DNA from: JALZVT01 sp039029135
GTDB lineage: Bacteria > Pseudomonadota > Gammaproteobacteria > Pseudomonadales > Azotimanducaceae
Reading direction: 5' to 3'
DNA: 64,000 nt
NCBI GenBank assembly: GCA_039029135.1
Contig: JBCCGT010000025.1
Span: 18,502 to 82,501, forward strand
A program made the translations under genes and the position numbers. Positions 8,605-17,667 of this stretch are shown in pieces. Under the pieces are notes generated by a model. That model had not been told where the DNA came from, made no database searches, and saw only the letters and a list, made by a program, of their open reading frames with translations. Numbering within the stretch: position 1 is the stretch's first letter; every line of letters starts with the position of its first letter.

Positions 8605-9566
8605 TGCTCGCCGCCCCAGATTGCGCCGGGTGCGCAGACTCCACCGCCGGCTCCCGGTCTTCGAGCCCGCAGCGACGGGCGCTGGTTGCGGGCGGACTGC
8701 TGCTGGCCCTGCTGCTGCCCCCTCAGGCGAACGCGGAGCGCCGGGTCATTCACAAAGAACGCAGTCTGTATCGAACCATCCTGGTCACGAAGGACGTCCA
8801 CCGCCTGTGCATGCAGTTCAGCGTTAAGCGTGAACAGCGCAACCAATCGTGCAAGAACCTGCGCGATCCCAAGCGCATCCTGTTCGATTACGCGAAGCTG
8901 TCGTTCGGCTCGTTTCTGCTCAATCCGCAGCCGCGCTCCATCCTCGTGGTGGGTCTGGGCGGCGGAACGTTGCCCGAGGCCTATCGCGAGCTGCTGCCCG
9001 ATGCCCACATCGATGTGGTCGAGATCGATCAGGCCGTGGTCGACGTTGCGGCCGAGTACTTCGACTATCGGGCAACCTCCCCCGGTGCGGTCCATGTCCA
9101 GGACGCGCGCATCTTCGGCAAGCGCGCAAGCAGCCAGCCGCGCCGCTACGATCTGATCGTGCTGGATGCGTTCAACGGCGAGTACATTCCGGAACACCTG
9201 ATGACCCGCGAATATCTGCAGGAAACGCGGGCGCTGCTGGCACCCGGTGGCGTGCTGCTGGCAAACACCTTTTCTATCAGCCGCCTCTACCACCACGAAC
9301 GCGCGACCTACGCGAGCGTGTTTGGCGACTTCATTCAGCTGCGCACGCCGGCCAGTTCGAACAGCGTGATCATGGTGAAGAACGGCGCCGTGCCCGACGC
9401 CGCGCAGCTAGACGCCAATCAGGCCCTCTGGCAACCGCGGCTGAAAGCCTACGACGTCGACCTGGCGCGCGTACGTGGCGCGATGACGACGACGCCAGAC
9501 TGGCAGCTCGACGCCCGCGTGCTGACGGACCAGTACTCGCCGGCCAACCTGCTCAGCACTCGCTAG
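8604..9566 (+). CDS. Spermidine-synthase-like (class I methyltransferase fold) protein, exported/anchored
   Basis: 320 aa. GTG at 8604 overlaps the stop of the upstream membrane gene. Residues about 26-43 form a hydrophobic segment ending PQANAER, a signal peptide or anchor. The catalytic-type domain has the nucleotide-binding motif ILVVGLGGGTLPEAYREL, the acidic VDVVEID-like strand (HIDVVEIDQAVVDVA), HVQDAR and LIVLDAFNGEYIPEHLMT, as in the spermine/spermidine synthase family. Convergent with the next minus-strand gene, overlapping 14 nt. It is unlikely to make spermidine; homologues of this membrane type are mostly uncharacterised. Confidence 0.8.
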   Translation: MLAAPDCAGCADSTAGSRSSSPQRRALVAGGLLLALLLPPQANAERRVIHKERSLYRTILVTKDVHRLCMQFSVKREQRNQSCKNLRDPKRILFDYAKLSFGSFLLNPQPRSILVVGLGGGTLPEAYRELLPDAHIDVVEIDQAVVDVAAEYFDYRATSPGAVHVQDARIFGKRASSQPRRYDLIVLDAFNGEYIPEHLMTREYLQETRALLAPGGVLLANTFSISRLYHHERATYASVFGDFIQLRTPASSNSVIMVKNGAVPDAAQLDANQALWQPRLKAYDVDLARVRGAMTTTPDWQLDARVLTDQYSPANLLSTR

Positions 9567-11034
9567 CCCGGCGCTCGCTCAGCGGCAGCTTGTCCCCGGG
9601 TAGCTGCAGATGCGCGGGGACGATCTCAAGCCAGTCGGGACACTTCACGCGCGCCAGGCGGGCACTGCAAAAGTCCATCACGCGCACCTCCAACAGCGGC
9701 GTCGGCTCGATGCCCGGCAGTAGGACGATGCTGCCGATCAGGGCGCGCGCGCCGACGACGTCCTCTGCGTCCTGCAGCGGGCGCTCGAACACCCAGGCAG
9801 AGGCCACGTCGGGATGTTCCGCGAGCACGGCAGCCGCTTCAGCCCAGCAGACCCGCACCCCATCGCGCTCGCTGCCAGCACCCACTCGGCCGCGCACCAG
9901 GACCCGGTCAGCGGGACCGCCGCTGATCCAGTCGTCCGGCGCCAACCGCAGCGCTGCCCTGTTCTCGACGTCGAACAGCGCGGGCGCACCGTCCACAGCC
10001 GGGCACAGCAGGCTCTCGCCCTCGCGAGTGGCGTACCAGTTCAGCAGCTGACGCTGCGGCGCCAGAAGTCGCCAGCGCGTCGCCAGTTCGCCCCTCCAAG
10101 GGGCGCCGGAGACGACGGCGCGATGCGTCGCATGGACGGCGGCGGGAGACTCAGCATCCGGCGCCTCCGGCGACTTGTCGATCGCCGCCAGGTACTTCAG
10201 CGCCCGCGCGAGGCTGGCCGGCGTCCAGAGGCTGGCATCGCAGACGCCAAGGGCGTGGCGGATGACGGCGGCGTGCGCCGGCATCAGTTCGGCGGCTGCG
10301 AGACCAAGCCACAGCGGCCGGCGCGCCGCCAGCGCGTTCACGCACGCGCGCAGCGCAGGCCACCAGTCCAGCCCGGCCATGATCAGCGGTGAGTGGGTGT
10401 CGGCGAGCGGATGTCGCGACAGATCCGCGCCGGCGCTGACGGGCGCGGGCGCCCCGCCGACACCCGACGATAGGGCCACCAGGCGGTCAGGCCAGGGCGG
10501 CGCGGCCTGACCTGACGGCGCTCGAGCGAGCAGCAACCCGGGCGCGAACGGCTCGGCGCGACCATAGCCGCGCGCGCCGTAGACGCCACTGTTTCGGGGC
10601 TCGCCTGCCACAACCGCCGTCTGGTCCTGTTGACCGCGATCCGCGGTCGCTTCCTGAGCCGCCCCTTCGGCAAACACGACGCAGTCCGGTCGCAGTAGGT
10701 CGAGCGCCCGGTCGGAAAACTCGCCACCAGGCGGCAGCCAGGCGCAGCGCAGGCGTCCGTGCACTGCAGCCCATACGAGCGCGAGCGTATCCCCGCGATT
10801 GACGCAAGCCGGCGCCCCCAGCACGGCGACCGCAACATCGCCCAGGCGCGCGCACAGCTCGGTCGCGCGCGCCTCGAGGGCAGCGTAGGACAGGGTTGCC
10901 AGCGCGCCCGACTCAGAATCCGCGGGAGGCGACTCGGCTGGCGTCAGATGCAGGAAAGGAGCGTGCGCCATTAACACAGAGAAGACGGTATTTTTTTGAT
11001 ACAGATCGAAACAATAATCCGGTTGCTCCGCCAT
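9553..11034 (-). CDS. Degenerate ANL-superfamily (AMP-ligase-like) protein
   Basis: 493 aa. The layout follows acyl-CoA synthetase/AMP ligases: LSYAALEARATELCARLG and an N-lobe of Rossmann-like segments, then WYATREGESLL where YGxTE sits, DDWISGGPADRVLVRGR where the hinge D-x6-GR sits, WAEAAAVLAEHPDVASAWVF for the C-lobe helix, and CSARLARVKCPDWLEIVPAHLQ-like then LPGDKL near the end, retaining a Lys at the position of the adenylation lysine. The phosphate-binding loop (normally TSGSTGxPK) is reduced to ALSSGVGGAPA. I read it as a diverged member, perhaps with lost or altered activity. No acyl carrier gene is adjacent. Confidence 0.65.
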   Translation of the reverse strand: MAEQPDYCFDLYQKNTVFSVLMAHAPFLHLTPAESPPADSESGALATLSYAALEARATELCARLGDVAVAVLGAPACVNRGDTLALVWAAVHGRLRCAWLPPGGEFSDRALDLLRPDCVVFAEGAAQEATADRGQQDQTAVVAGEPRNSGVYGARGYGRAEPFAPGLLLARAPSGQAAPPWPDRLVALSSGVGGAPAPVSAGADLSRHPLADTHSPLIMAGLDWWPALRACVNALAARRPLWLGLAAAELMPAHAAVIRHALGVCDASLWTPASLARALKYLAAIDKSPEAPDAESPAAVHATHRAVVSGAPWRGELATRWRLLAPQRQLLNWYATREGESLLCPAVDGAPALFDVENRAALRLAPDDWISGGPADRVLVRGRVGAGSERDGVRVCWAEAAAVLAEHPDVASAWVFERPLQDAEDVVGARALIGSIVLLPGIEPTPLLEVRVMDFCSARLARVKCPDWLEIVPAHLQLPGDKLPLSERRASEC

Positions 11035-11053
11035 ACTCGGACTTAGACACTAA

Positions 11054-11452
11054 ATGTCCAGTCGCAATCTAAGACAACGCGCTTTACCAATGGCTAGCAC
11101 CGGTCAATTCCAGATCTGCTGCAACGGCACCATCGGGGTCGAGATCCATCGCTCCGGTGTCATGGGTCTGTTTCGGCCGACGATCGACGCCGAGTGCATT
11201 GCCTTCGATACGCGCAAGATCCGGGTCACGACGAACGCCAATTTCAGCGTCGGCGACGGCGTCGTCATGGATCTGCAGGTACTGGATCTGCGGGTCGAGG
11301 AACTCGCCGGCCGCGTCTCCAGCGCCAGCGCCAGCAGCAGCTCGACCACCTACACCATCGACTTCAAGCCGGGCATGCAGCGCGACGCGCGGCACTGCCT
11401 GCGACAGCTCGAAAACCTCTACCTGCAGCAGGCCCAGCGAGCCAGCGCCTGA
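11054..11452 (+). CDS. PilZ-like small protein
   Basis: 132 aa soluble protein. The C-terminal 90 residues have the beta-rich pattern of a PilZ domain (FSVGDGVVMDLQVLDLRVEE then a strand ending TIDFKP), and a closing helix with CLRQLENLYLQQ. The canonical c-di-GMP motifs RxxxR and D/NxSxxG are not seen clearly, so ligand binding is doubtful. No ribosome site precedes ATG 11054; ATG 11090 is the alternative. Divergent from the ANL-like gene only 19 nt away, so their promoters must overlap. Confidence 0.5.
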   Translation: MSSRNLRQRALPMASTGQFQICCNGTIGVEIHRSGVMGLFRPTIDAECIAFDTRKIRVTTNANFSVGDGVVMDLQVLDLRVEELAGRVSSASASSSSTTYTIDFKPGMQRDARHCLRQLENLYLQQAQRASA

Positions 11453-11536
11453 GGGCTGCAGCCAACCCCCCCACCCCAGTCACAAGACCCGACCAGCCAG
11501 AGCGTAGCGAGACCCGAAGCGCGACCGCTGACGGGA

Positions 11537-11564
11537 TTGTCCCGCGCAACGAGATCTCTATCAT
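11537..11564 (+). promoter_or_regulatory. Candidate sigma-70 promoter for alaA
   Basis: TTGTCC (11537-11542), 16 bp, TATCAT (11559-11564). The -10 matches 5 of 6 and the -35 matches 4 of 6 consensus bases. It would give a leader of roughly 80 nt before the alaA ATG. Confidence 0.4.
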
Positions 11565-11652
11565 GACGCTCAAGGCGCCGGACCAGGCAGGCGCGACGCG
11601 CCACACCCACTGATTGCGGCCCGGCGCCGCGGCACACACGACGATCAACCCC

Positions 11653-12948
11653 ATGGCCAGCACACCGACACCCCTGAACCCCGCAACCTCACCGCTCAAA
11701 ACCGCACAGGACAAGACCGCGCGGACCTTTCGCAAGTCCAGCAAGCTCGCGAACGTCTGCTACGACATCCGCGGACCGGTACTCGACGCCGCCGAAGCAA
11801 TCGAGGCGGCCGGTCACAGCGTCATGAAGCTCAACATCGGCAATCCCGCCCCTTTCGGCTTCGACTGCCCGGCAGAGATCATCCAGGACATCGCGGCCAA
11901 CCTGAGCGCGGCCCAGGGATACAGCGATTCGAAGGGCCTGTTCCAGGCCCGCAAGTCTATCGTGCAGTACTACCAGACCCTCGGCATCGCGGCCGTGGGC
12001 ATCGAACAGATCACCATGGGCAACGGCGTCAGCGAGCTGGTCAGCCTGGCGCTGCAGGCCATGCTGGAGGACGGCGACGAGGTGCTGGTGCCCGCCCCCG
12101 ACTTCCCGCTGTGGACGGCGGCGACCAATCTCAGCGGCGGCCGCGCGCTGCACTATCGCTGCCTCGAGGAATCCGACTGGGAACCGGACCTTGCGCATCT
12201 AGAGTCCCTGATCACGCCGCGCACGCGCGCGCTGGTGGTGATCAACCCCAACAACCCGACCGGCGCGGTGTATGGCCGCGACGCGCTACTCGCCCTGGTC
12301 GATATCGCCCGCCGCCACGATCTCGTGCTGCTGGCCGACGAGATCTACGACAAGGTGATCTTCGAGGGCGCGAGCTACACCCCGCTTGCGTCGCTGGCTA
12401 ACGACGTGTTGACGCTCACCTTCAGCGGATTATCCAAGTCCTACCGCGCGGCCGGGTTTCGGACCGGCTGGATGATGGTGACGGGACCGCTGCAGCGGGC
12501 GCGCGATCTGGTCCAGGGTCTCGACATGCTCGCGTCCCTGCGACTGTGCAGCAACGTGCCCGGACAGTTCGCCGTGCAAACGGCGCTGGGCGGCTATCAG
12601 AGCATTGACGCGCTGGTGGCCCCTGGTGGGCGGCTGTTCGAACAGCGCGATCTGGCGTGGGAGCTCCTGAGCAAGATTCCAGGGGTCAGCTGCGTTAAAC
12701 CCAAGGGCGCCCTGTACCTGTTTCCGAAGCTCGACGTCGAGCGCTTTGGGATCGTCGACGACGAGCGCTTCGTGCTCGATTTTCTGCGCGCGCAGAACAT
12801 TCTGCTCGTCCACGGCCGCGGCTTTAACTGGCCGATACCCGATCACTTCCGCATGGTGTTCCTGCCGCACGAGCAGGATCTGCGCGACGCGATTGGGCGA
12901 CTGGCCGAGTTTCTCGCCGACTATCGACAGACACCGGCGGCCCCGTGA
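11653..12948 (+). CDS. alaA: Glutamate-pyruvate aminotransferase AlaA
   Basis: PLP-dependent class I/II aminotransferase making alanine from pyruvate and glutamate, 431 aa. It aligns closely by eye with E. coli AlaA from KSSKLANVCYDIRGPVLDAA onwards, including LNIGNPAPFGFD, AQGYSDSKGLFQARK, NPNNPTGAVY, ADEIYDKV and the PLP lysine in FSGLSKSYRAAGFRTGW. The ATG at 11653 gives about 27 extra N-terminal residues relative to the E. coli protein; the frame is open to 11614. Followed 20 nt later by a hypothetical gene on the same strand. Confidence 0.95.
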   Translation: MASTPTPLNPATSPLKTAQDKTARTFRKSSKLANVCYDIRGPVLDAAEAIEAAGHSVMKLNIGNPAPFGFDCPAEIIQDIAANLSAAQGYSDSKGLFQARKSIVQYYQTLGIAAVGIEQITMGNGVSELVSLALQAMLEDGDEVLVPAPDFPLWTAATNLSGGRALHYRCLEESDWEPDLAHLESLITPRTRALVVINPNNPTGAVYGRDALLALVDIARRHDLVLLADEIYDKVIFEGASYTPLASLANDVLTLTFSGLSKSYRAAGFRTGWMMVTGPLQRARDLVQGLDMLASLRLCSNVPGQFAVQTALGGYQSIDALVAPGGRLFEQRDLAWELLSKIPGVSCVKPKGALYLFPKLDVERFGIVDDERFVLDFLRAQNILLVHGRGFNWPIPDHFRMVFLPHEQDLRDAIGRLAEFLADYRQTPAAP

Positions 12949-12967
12949 CCGGCACAGCGGGACGCGC

Positions 12968-13465
12968 GTGACCAAAGCGGCCGCTCCGCACGGCGATTCG
13001 CTGAATCTCGACGCATTCTTTGGCGACGCGGCTCGCGCCCTGCTGCTGCTCGTGTCCGCTTTTCCGCGCCCGGTGATCCTGCAGGTCGACGACATCTATC
13101 GCGTCGAGGAGACCGACGAGTTTGGGATGCACTCCGAGCGCTATCTGGCGTGTTTCGCTGCACTGCAGTGGTTAGCGGAAGAAGGCTATCTGCGTTACGA
13201 GGAGACGATCCGCTCCGAGGCGATCGATCAGGCACGCCTCAGCGCTCGCTGCTTCGTGTTACTCACGCGACCGCGGCCGGCGTTGAGCGACACCGGGCTA
13301 CCGGCGACGCTGGCGCTAGAACAGTCGAGCGTCGCGAGCGAGCTGCGTGCCGGGCTGGCAGAACGCTCATCCGCCGCCGTGCGACGGACGATGCTGACGC
13401 TGATGGCGACCATGAGCGGGCTGGCCGACGATGCACCGCCGAATGAGGATTGCGGGCAAGCCTAA
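12968..13465 (+). CDS. Hypothetical protein, 165 aa
   Basis: Family not recognised. GTG at 12968, 20 nt after alaA, suggests a shared transcript. The protein is alpha-helical; the segment around residues 10-75 (LLLLVSAFPRPVILQVDDIY, then WLAEEGYLRYEETI) resembles a winged-helix with a recognition-like stretch and the phrase EEGYLRYEE typical of such domains. The last 60 residues are an Ala/Leu/Ser helix. Convergent with the methyltransferase, 10 nt away. Role unknown. Confidence 0.65.
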   Translation: MTKAAAPHGDSLNLDAFFGDAARALLLLVSAFPRPVILQVDDIYRVEETDEFGMHSERYLACFAALQWLAEEGYLRYEETIRSEAIDQARLSARCFVLLTRPRPALSDTGLPATLALEQSSVASELRAGLAERSSAAVRRTMLTLMATMSGLADDAPPNEDCGQA

Positions 13466-13475
13466 TCGACGCGGC

Positions 13476-14450
13476 TCAGGGCACGCGATACAGCTCGACC
13501 TTTAATGCTCGCTCCGGCTCGGCGTCGGCAAAGTCGGCGCTGCCGGACAGTCGACCGAGGCTGCGCCACCCGTCACACCAGCGCGCCACCTGCGCCGGTA
13601 GAAAATCGAAGCCGAGAAAGGGCGAATTCAGACAGGCGACGACGTGCGCGCCAGGGTTCAGCATGTCCGGCAGGCGCTTCAGCACGGCCGAGTACTGTTT
13701 TTCCGAGTTGAAGCTGCCGCGCTGGTTCGTCGGCGGATCGATCACGACCAGATCGAACGGCCCGAACTTGCGGATCTTCCACCAGCTCTTGAGCAGGTTG
13801 TGCGGCAGATAGGTGACCGACTGTCCGGCGTTCTGATCCGGCATGCCGTTCAAATCGTGGTTGACGCGTCCCCAGTCGAGGGCAGTACGGCTCATGTCAT
13901 TGTTGACCACGGCGCGCGCGCCGCCGGCCAAAGCCGCGACCGAGAACGCGCAGGTATAGGAAAACAAATTGAGTACGCGCGCCCCGTCGGCCTGCTCGCG
14001 AACCCACGCCCGGGCCGGCGCCGCATCCAGAAAGAGACCGACGTTCTGGTTGCGACTCGGCCGCAGCAGATAGCGCAGTCCCGCCTCGCGGCCGTAGACC
14101 TCGTCCGGCACTTCTCCCCACAGCGTGTCGCCCCGCGTTGCCCGCCCGCGGCGCTGCTGCCCCATGATGCCGGTGACCTTCGTTGAGCCAGCGAACGCGG
14201 CACGCAGCGCGCGCGCGCCGGGCGCCAGATCGATTTCCTCGCGGGCGAAATTTGCGAGCACCACGACCGAACCCAGCAGGTCGACGGTGTACGGCTCCAG
14301 GCCCTCAACCAGCCGGCCACGGCCGTGAAACAACCGCACGAGGTCGGTATCTTCGTCGACACTCGCCAGGCGCTGTGCGGCGCGGCCGGCGAGTTCCTCC
14401 CACTGTCGCGCGGTGGGCGGCGAACCGGGCGGTTGACCGACGGCAGACAT
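13476..14450 (-). CDS. Class I SAM-dependent methyltransferase (RlmI/RlmK-type rRNA cytosine/guanine methylase family)
   Basis: 324 aa. The SAM motif is VLNLFSYTCAFSVAALAGGA, followed by VNNDMSRTALDWGRVNHDL, and the catalytic-type loop is FDLVVIDPPTNQRGSF. The preceding segment (RPSRNQNVGLFLDAAPAR) matches the substrate-side motif NQNVGLFLD-like of the COG1092 family. No PUA domain is visible, unlike RlmI. The exact target is not assignable. ATG at 14450 shares a base with the stop of the upstream kinase-like gene (TGATG). Confidence 0.8.
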   Translation of the reverse strand: MSAVGQPPGSPPTARQWEELAGRAAQRLASVDEDTDLVRLFHGRGRLVEGLEPYTVDLLGSVVVLANFAREEIDLAPGARALRAAFAGSTKVTGIMGQQRRGRATRGDTLWGEVPDEVYGREAGLRYLLRPSRNQNVGLFLDAAPARAWVREQADGARVLNLFSYTCAFSVAALAGGARAVVNNDMSRTALDWGRVNHDLNGMPDQNAGQSVTYLPHNLLKSWWKIRKFGPFDLVVIDPPTNQRGSFNSEKQYSAVLKRLPDMLNPGAHVVACLNSPFLGFDFLPAQVARWCDGWRSLGRLSGSADFADAEPERALKVELYRVP

Positions 14451-15580
14451 CAGGCGGCGGCAACCCGATGCAGCAGCCGATCCTCGAAGCCGCTGACGAT
14501 CTCTGCGATGCCCGCGAGTTCGGCGTCGAGGCCGGGCTCGCCGCTGTCCACCAGAAGCGGGCGGCCTTCGAGCGTCGCGAGCTTGCTGCGACTCGAAACG
14601 ATGATCGTGCCCCGCATGCCCACCCGCCGTAGTAGCGTCGGAGACAGCTGCTGGTTGCCGCGCCCGAGCAGGAAGCCCTGGCCGCGACTGAAGCTGAGCA
14701 CCAGCCGCACGTCACCCCGCAGCGCGTCGAGCTGCGCGCGAGACGCATCGCCCACCAGCAGTTCACCGCGGTGCACGACGTCGAAGCCGAGCAGCGTGCT
14801 GCCGCCCAGCCGTTCCTTGACCGCGAAGCAGGTGCTGCCGGGGCCGATGGCGACGGGCCCGGGATGCTCGGCCAGCGATGCTTCGAGATCGGCGGCGATC
14901 TCGAGCAGCACCAGGTCCTCGACCTCCCGACCGCCCGATTTCGTGTGCTGCAGATAGCCCCCAAGCTGCGGCACGAGCAGTTCGCCGTAGGTCACGGCAC
15001 CCACCCTGCCGGCGCGCAGCGCGGCCTCGTCGATGTCGCGAACCTCCGCGGCAATCGCCCCGACGAGCCCCCCCGTCAGCAGGCGCTGCACCAGTTCGGC
15101 CGCGCGCCGGGGCGAGGTCGCGAATACGCCGCTGTGCATCTTCACCCCCGCGGGGACGCCGACCACCGGCACCCGAACGCCGGCGCAGCCATCGAGCACG
15201 TCCCGCGCGGTGCCGTCGCCGCCCACAAAGACGATGAGGTCGACGCCGCGCTCGACGAGCGCCGCGGCCAGCGACCGAGTCGTCTCGGCGCTGGTCGGTT
15301 CGGCGGGCGCCGGCAGCGCCTGTACGGCGTAGGGCCGATCCACTTCGGCGCCGAGCGCGTCCGTACCGGTGGGGCCGAGCGGCACAACGATGGTCAACGC
15401 GCCCGGCGCCAGGTCGGCGCCGTCGAGCAGGGCAGCAACGAACGCCAGCGCGCGCGCCGGCGCGGGCGGCGCGTAGCCGGCGGACGCGGCCACGTCCTGG
15501 ATCGCGGCACCGTCGCTGCCCTTCAGGCCAGCCGGTCCGCCGATGCCGGCGCGCGGATTTATGACCAGGCCGAGCCTCAC
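14450..15580 (-). CDS. ATP-NAD kinase family protein (COG3199 type)
   Basis: 376 aa protein of the predicted ATP/polyphosphate-NAD kinase group. The N-terminus LGLVINPRAGIGGPAGLKGSDG and the phosphate-binding FVGGDGTARDVLDG, then VGVPAGVKMHSGVFATSP, are the hallmarks. True NadK has GGDGT and NExxxG; here only GGDGT is obvious, so the substrate may not be NAD. The GTG start overlaps the stop of the upstream oxidoreductase gene (GTGA). Part of the long minus-strand run 19033-13476. Confidence 0.82.
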   Translation of the reverse strand: MRLGLVINPRAGIGGPAGLKGSDGAAIQDVAASAGYAPPAPARALAFVAALLDGADLAPGALTIVVPLGPTGTDALGAEVDRPYAVQALPAPAEPTSAETTRSLAAALVERGVDLIVFVGGDGTARDVLDGCAGVRVPVVGVPAGVKMHSGVFATSPRRAAELVQRLLTGGLVGAIAAEVRDIDEAALRAGRVGAVTYGELLVPQLGGYLQHTKSGGREVEDLVLLEIAADLEASLAEHPGPVAIGPGSTCFAVKERLGGSTLLGFDVVHRGELLVGDASRAQLDALRGDVRLVLSFSRGQGFLLGRGNQQLSPTLLRRVGMRGTIIVSSRSKLATLEGRPLLVDSGEPGLDAELAGIAEIVSGFEDRLLHRVAAA

Positions 15581-16662
15581 GCCGCGAGGCGCTCCTCCAC
15601 CGCCTCAGCGATGGCCAGCGATGCCGTGAGGCCGGGCGATTCGATCCCGAGCAGATTGACGAATCCGTCGATACCGTGTGTCTCCGGACCGCGTAGTTGA
15701 AAGTCGTCCGCGACGCCGGCCGGCAGCTCGAGTTTGGGGCGAATGCCGGTGTAGCCGGGCAGCAGACGAGACCGCTCAAGACTGGGAAAGTAGCGCAGGA
15801 TGGCCGCGACAAATTCCTCGCGGCGCGAGTCATCGAACGCGTAGTCGATCTCATCAATCCAGCGCACGTCAGGACCGAAGCGGGTCTGACCGCCCAGATC
15901 CAGCGTCACATGCACGCCGAGTCCACCGGCCTCCGCGACCGGATAGACGAGCCGATTGAAGGGCGACGCGGCGTAGCTGTAATAGTGGCCGATTGCATAG
16001 CGCGCTTTCGGGCCATCGCGGTCGAGCGCGGATCCGAGTCCGGGCGCCCACAGGCCGGCGCTGTTGACCAGGCGCCGGCAGGTCACCTGGCCCTGGCTGG
16101 TCGCGAGCTGCAGGCGCGCCCCGTCGATCGACAGGCCATCCACCGCCGTCCCGAGCGCGATCATGCCGCCGTGTCGTTCGAGCAGGCCCTGCAGGCTCAG
16201 CATGTATTGGTGCGAATCGATGATGCCGGTGGTGGGCGAGTACACCCCTGCGAGCGCATCGACCGCCGGCTCGAGATCACGCAGCTCGTCCGTCTCCACC
16301 CACCGCAGCGCGCCCGCGCCGTTGGTAAGCGCGGCCTGCTGGTAGCCGCGCAGGGTGTCGTACTGGTCGGGCCGAGTCGCAACGATCAGCTTGCCGCAGT
16401 TGCGGTGCGGCACCGCGTGTTCGGCGCAGTGCGCGTACAAAAGCGCTTTGCCGCGCACGCACAGCCGGGCCTTGCTACTGCCGGTGGCGTAGTAGATGCC
16501 GGCATGGATGACTTCCGAGTTGCGGGCACTGGTCTCGGCACCGATCAAGTCGTTGCGCTCGAGAACGACGACCTCCTGCCCCGCCGCGGCCAGGCGCGCG
16601 GCCACCGCAAGCCCCACGACGCCGGCACCGATGACAACGGTTTCTGTCTCCATGCCACTCAT
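15577..16662 (-). CDS. FAD-dependent oxidoreductase, L-2-hydroxyglutarate oxidase (LhgO)-like
   Basis: 361 aa DAO-family flavoprotein. The ADP-binding motif VVIGAGVVGLAVAARLAAAG is at the N-terminus, followed by NSEVIHAGIYYATGSSKARL and the mid-protein YSPTTGIIDSHQYM, both typical of the LhgO/L2HGDH group. The C-terminal flavin segment PGYTGIRPKL and NLLGIESPGLTASLAIAE are present. Probable substrate is L-2-hydroxyglutarate or a related 2-hydroxyacid. ATG at 16662; ATG 9 nt further in is possible. Confidence 0.85.
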   Translation of the reverse strand: MSGMETETVVIGAGVVGLAVAARLAAAGQEVVVLERNDLIGAETSARNSEVIHAGIYYATGSSKARLCVRGKALLYAHCAEHAVPHRNCGKLIVATRPDQYDTLRGYQQAALTNGAGALRWVETDELRDLEPAVDALAGVYSPTTGIIDSHQYMLSLQGLLERHGGMIALGTAVDGLSIDGARLQLATSQGQVTCRRLVNSAGLWAPGLGSALDRDGPKARYAIGHYYSYAASPFNRLVYPVAEAGGLGVHVTLDLGGQTRFGPDVRWIDEIDYAFDDSRREEFVAAILRYFPSLERSRLLPGYTGIRPKLELPAGVADDFQLRGPETHGIDGFVNLLGIESPGLTASLAIAEAVEERLAA

Positions 16663-16759
16663 CGCAACGCGGCCGCCCTGAAAGACTCAACAAAACCCAC
16701 AAAAAACTTCTTCAACTTATTGAATTCTCTTGTTTTGCTAGGAGCAAATCCTCTCACCA
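16663..16759 (-). promoter_or_regulatory. AT-rich spacer with possible promoter upstream of lhgO-like gene
   Basis: The 97-bp gap between the xni-like stop and the oxidoreductase start is strikingly AT-rich compared with the rest. Reading the minus strand, TTGCTC, 17 bp, TTCAAT is a weak sigma-70 candidate. It suggests the lhgO-kinase-methylase genes have their own promoter within the minus-strand run. Confidence 0.3.
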
Positions 16760-17656
16760 TCAGGCCACGCTGCGAAGCGCTGCCGCCAGCGGTCGCGCCA
16801 GTCCGGTGGCGACTAGCCAGCGATCGAGCGCGTGCCTGCGCGTGTCGCCACGTCCACTGCCACGGCGCGCGAACGGGGCGCGACCGAGCGGCACATCGCG
16901 CCGCAGTCGCAGTACTCGGCGCATATCGAGCGCCCTCGCCCCGTCCGCGGCAAGCGCCGCCTCGACCTGGGCGGGCCTGGCGAGCCGCAGCCCGTCACGC
17001 GCCCAGTGGCCCGGCGATGCCAGAACCGACTCCAGCGGGCCGTAAGCGCCAATCAAGAGCCGCGCGCTGCGCTCGCCGACGCCGTGCACGCCGGGCACAT
17101 TGTCGCTGCTATCGCCGACCAGCGCCTGATAATCCGGCCACAGTCGGGGTGGGAACGCCCACTCGTGCTCGAACGTCGAGCGATCCATCCGCGTGCCACC
17201 TGGCTGTTCCAAAATATTGACTCTATCGCTCAGTAACTGCCGCAAGTCTTTGTCTTTACTATATATATAGATATCGCCACGCCCCTGCAGTGCGCGCCGG
17301 GTGAGACTCGCCAGGTAGTCGTCCGCCTCGAACTCGGGGCCACCATAGTGCGGCACGCCGAGCAGTTCGCAGAGCGCTCGACAGTGGCGAAACTGAGCGC
17401 GGACGGCGTCGTCCGGCGGCACGCGGTTGGCTTTGTAGGCTGGCCAGATCGCATGCCGAAAGCAGGTACCAAGGCTCTCATCGAACGCCACGGCCAAGCG
17501 GCGCGGGTGCGCGGACAGCGCCTGTGCCAACACCCGCGCGAAGGTGTAGACCGCGTTGCTGGGGACGCCGCGCCGATCGAACCAGCGCTCGGGCATGCCG
17601 AAGTAGCCGCGAAAGAAGTAGATCGACGCATCGATCAGGCCGATGGGTCCAGGCAT
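16760..17656 (-). CDS. 5'-3' exonuclease (Xni/PolA N-terminal type)
   Basis: 298 aa FEN-like flap nuclease. Key acidic residues appear in LIDASIYFFRGYFG, AVAFDESLGTCFRHAIWPAYKANR, EFEADDYLASL and IYSKDKDLRQLL, then VGDSSDNVPGVHGVGERSARLL, which is the helix-hairpin-helix with the D-x-D-N metal pair. This set is the complete metal site of the family. ATG at 17656 begins MPGPIGLIDAS; the frame continues upstream into epmC, but the metal-binding Asp must be near the N-terminus. The short pre-helical region fits Xni rather than PolA. Confidence 0.87.
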   Translation of the reverse strand: MPGPIGLIDASIYFFRGYFGMPERWFDRRGVPSNAVYTFARVLAQALSAHPRRLAVAFDESLGTCFRHAIWPAYKANRVPPDDAVRAQFRHCRALCELLGVPHYGGPEFEADDYLASLTRRALQGRGDIYIYSKDKDLRQLLSDRVNILEQPGGTRMDRSTFEHEWAFPPRLWPDYQALVGDSSDNVPGVHGVGERSARLLIGAYGPLESVLASPGHWARDGLRLARPAQVEAALAADGARALDMRRVLRLRRDVPLGRAPFARRGSGRGDTRRHALDRWLVATGLARPLAAALRSVA

Positions 17657-17667
17657 CGCAGCGCGGC

